Shown here piece after piece: positions 63,401-64,000 of a stretch of DNA of 64,000 bases. The first letter of the stretch is position 1, and each line of letters opens with the position of its first letter. Under the pieces are notes generated by a model. The model was not told the origin of the DNA. It saw only the letters and a program-made list of their open reading frames with translations, and ran no database searches. The position numbers were made by a program, and so were the translations under genes. This DNA is from Verrucomicrobiaceae bacterium (lineage in GTDB: Bacteria > Verrucomicrobiota > Verrucomicrobiia > Verrucomicrobiales > Verrucomicrobiaceae): positions 284,742-348,741 of the forward strand of contig JAEUHN010000001.1 in assembly GCA_016795365.1 (NCBI GenBank). The letters run 5' to 3'.

Positions 63401-64000
63401 ACACCTTGGTCTTCAAGCATCGCACCACGCAGCCAGGTCTGCTCGCGATCGACTATCCACAAGGCGATGGCTACGCCACCGGCACGATCAAGACGGACGG
63501 CACCGTGAGCATCTCGGGTAAGCTGGCCGATCACACCGCCATCACGATCTCAGCGCCTCTGTCGAAGGTGAACCGCTGGCCGCTCTTCGCCCAGTTGTAT
63601 GCGTTGAAAGGCAGCTTCAGCGCCTGGATCAACGTGGACGAAGCCCCCGCAGACACCGACATGACCGGCAGCTCGGTGCATTGGTTCCGCCCCTATCAGG
63701 CCACGCAATGGTATCCCTGGGGCTGGGATGAAGGCATTGATGTGGACATCATCGGAGCGCACTACAATCCGTCACCCGCCAGCGTGTTCCCCGTGCCCCT
63801 GCCTGTCGATGCGCTCAACGGCAATGCCTCGCTCACCTTCAGCGATGGCGGGCTCAGTTCATCGGTGGTGAAGGCCATCAACATCAGCCCCACCAACGTC
63901 GCCACCAAGGCACCCACCACAGACGCCAGTTACGTCTTCACCCTCACGCCCACCACCGGCCTCATCGGAGGCACCTACTTCACCCACACCGACCTGACCA
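60436..64000 (+). CDS. Very large secreted multidomain protein (delta-60 repeats, Calx-beta, Ig-like), 3' end outside window
   Basis: An open frame of 1188 codons starts at the ATG at 60436 and runs through the right edge without a stop. A signal peptide (LVFACFGLISTLTSAA) is followed by about six delta-60-type units (residues about 40-400) with the repeated end R-x-x-x-x-G-x-x-D-x-x-FG. Then come a choice-of-anchor-D/ASPM-SPD-2-Hydin-like domain (434-550, VDFGDVAVGSKTTLTFTLRNEG), a Calx-beta domain (553-655), an Ig-like domain (664-760), an InlB B-repeat-like part (765-840, YTLTAKPGTGQVFDGW) and a long beta-rich repeat region. It is probably an exported surface or secreted protein, maybe with a C-terminal sorting signal beyond the window. 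Confidence 0.85.
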   Translation, partial: MSFARLHSVTWKVRMLVFACFGLISTLTSAATGVTLFHPVYSNFIPLSSERAVALQTNGAILIAGRDNLTGDAVVLRFRADGLIDTTFGSAGAARIPGLGLGLTAFASTPTNATYLCGTIFTTRISFDGFAIARLTPSGQADSGFGKQGLVVSNLSAGNDMAQSIATLANGKVMLGGFVGGGTLALPSPAIARYTTTPAGKLDPQYPGGGFQTVTGVTAGTIIQVLEQADGKVLLLGKKDDIPAGYFLVRYEADGSIDAGFGPDPLNPTDPLHPFSPVLLLGECGSLALQPGGKIIAAGGSKVLRLLSTGALDSSFGTNGTVTLPMTIHSPAASLAVDRFGRVLIAGSVSTTGTDSLPIVRSVIARLNANGSVDTSFGSVGFSQFIVDLNHHSGLQVIPSPAGPITVIGSEALGNGELSSDAFYVTKLSAGGVAGAPALVVTSPTGTLLPHQGSPVDFGDVAVGSKTTLTFTLRNEGVSSLTGLALSLAGPGASDWTISTMPSTTISAGATTAIQFTFQPRNIGSTSATLRIASNDPAVPSYTLDLAGSGAAGVAFGETQNFVFEENGSAVIPIVRTGSSTGAVSVTIHSAVGSASASDFSAVTGSVIQMADAESSTTLTIPIATDSLAEGNEFFTLTMSNPQGAKLSSPSTATVRIVEANDITKPTTSIATPKASHVFGEGAIVSLTGTAADNRGIRKVQFSLNGSSFSDAALTLSANGLTATYSASLLPVAGLNTITAKSIDTRNNESLIVTRTFYYHVLRPLTVVIDGTGTVPLPIAAATYKVNLPYTLTAKPGTGQVFDGWTVNDTTGTNITAAMMELPALTFTHREGLTLTAHFKSNPFTTGITGTFTGLVLPSTVAPAPGGTLASHETVGWVSANVLSTGSFTGTVKIDGLTLPMNGIFDNAGDARFGTARSKTLSLARTTKPALEVSLKLDMTGTTSKLTGTVTQRYRTTINAVSDIDADRAAYLLTKNAPPSLAGTSSKPYTLVFKHRTTQPGLLAIDYPQGDGYATGTIKTDGTVSISGKLADHTAITISAPLSKVNRWPLFAQLYALKGSFSAWINVDEAPADTDMTGSSVHWFRPYQATQWYPWGWDEGIDVDIIGAHYNPSPASVFPVPLPVDALNGNASLTFSDGGLSSSVVKAINISPTNVATKAPTTDASYVFTLTPTTGLIGGTYFTHTDLT

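Noticed and set aside
60436..64000. Suspected frameshift in the large secreted protein
   Set aside because: Codon phase was checked at several points (for example 60871 and 63241) and is constant to the window edge.

Overview
The window looks like a chromosome segment from a Verrucomicrobiota bacterium, most likely of the Verrucomicrobiales (Prosthecobacter/Verrucomicrobium/Akkermansia side). The clues are a five-gene locus matching the Akkermansia Amuc_1098-1102 pilus-like cluster (37.3-44.5 kb), a TIGR04073-type small exported protein, a palindrome of the TGTTC-N4-GAACA type described for Verrucomicrobia LexA, several planctomycete/verrucomicrobial-style families (DUF1080, sulfatase, neutral ceramidase, exported Gfo/Idh/MocA and PQQ-propeller proteins), high G+C, and start codons mostly without a Shine-Dalgarno sequence. 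No phage, insertion sequence, CRISPR array or rRNA operon was seen.

Layout. 0-10.8 kb holds housekeeping and metabolic genes: a truncated RlmI-like methyltransferase, an enoyl reductase-like MDR protein, tatA, an exported EEP phosphatase, an EamA transporter, an exported PQQ propeller, a LOG-family protein, gluconokinase, galE, a Gfo/Idh oxidoreductase and a peroxiredoxin. 10.8-15.7 kb, minus strand, is a small exopolysaccharide-export block (Wza-like protein, Wzc-like tyrosine autokinase, outer-membrane beta-barrel, unknown exported protein) ending with tRNA-Gly(TCC). 16.2-18.6 kb is comEC. 18.6-25.4 kb is a complete F1Fo ATP synthase operon in the order atpB-E-F-H-A-G-D-C, preceded by a perfect CRP-type palindrome and carrying intercistronic hairpins and repeats. 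25.7-28.8 kb covers nucleoside uptake and phosphorolysis plus homocysteine methyltransferase. 28.8-31.5 kb is an OpgH glucosyltransferase with a membrane-anchored partner. 31.7-33.9 kb is xseB-dxs.

34.0-47.1 kb is almost wholly minus strand and visibly richer in A+T. It reads DUF1080, cdd, a small ORF under a LexA-like palindrome, a UDP-glucuronate decarboxylase-like gene, the pilus-like cluster (Ig-like exported protein, PilM-PilN fusion, PilO-like protein, Ca-site protein, secretin), then coaE-rho-rnd. 47.2-60.2 kb is mixed: a second export lipoprotein, a DoxX-like protein, ruvC, lipB, ceramidase, Gfo/Idh, DUF456, clpB, sulfatase, a cell-wall trio (lipoprotein, L,D-transpeptidase, amidase) and transaldolase. 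The window ends inside a very large secreted multidomain protein.

The main points for follow-up are the Amuc_1098-1102-like assembly, the LexA-like promoter driving an uncharacterised, apparently leaderless 61-residue ORF, the CRP-like operator in front of the ATP synthase operon, the atpE-atpF hairpin, the short AtpH, and a ComEC whose metal-site motif lacks an aspartate. All functional calls come from reading motifs and overall resemblance; no database search was run.
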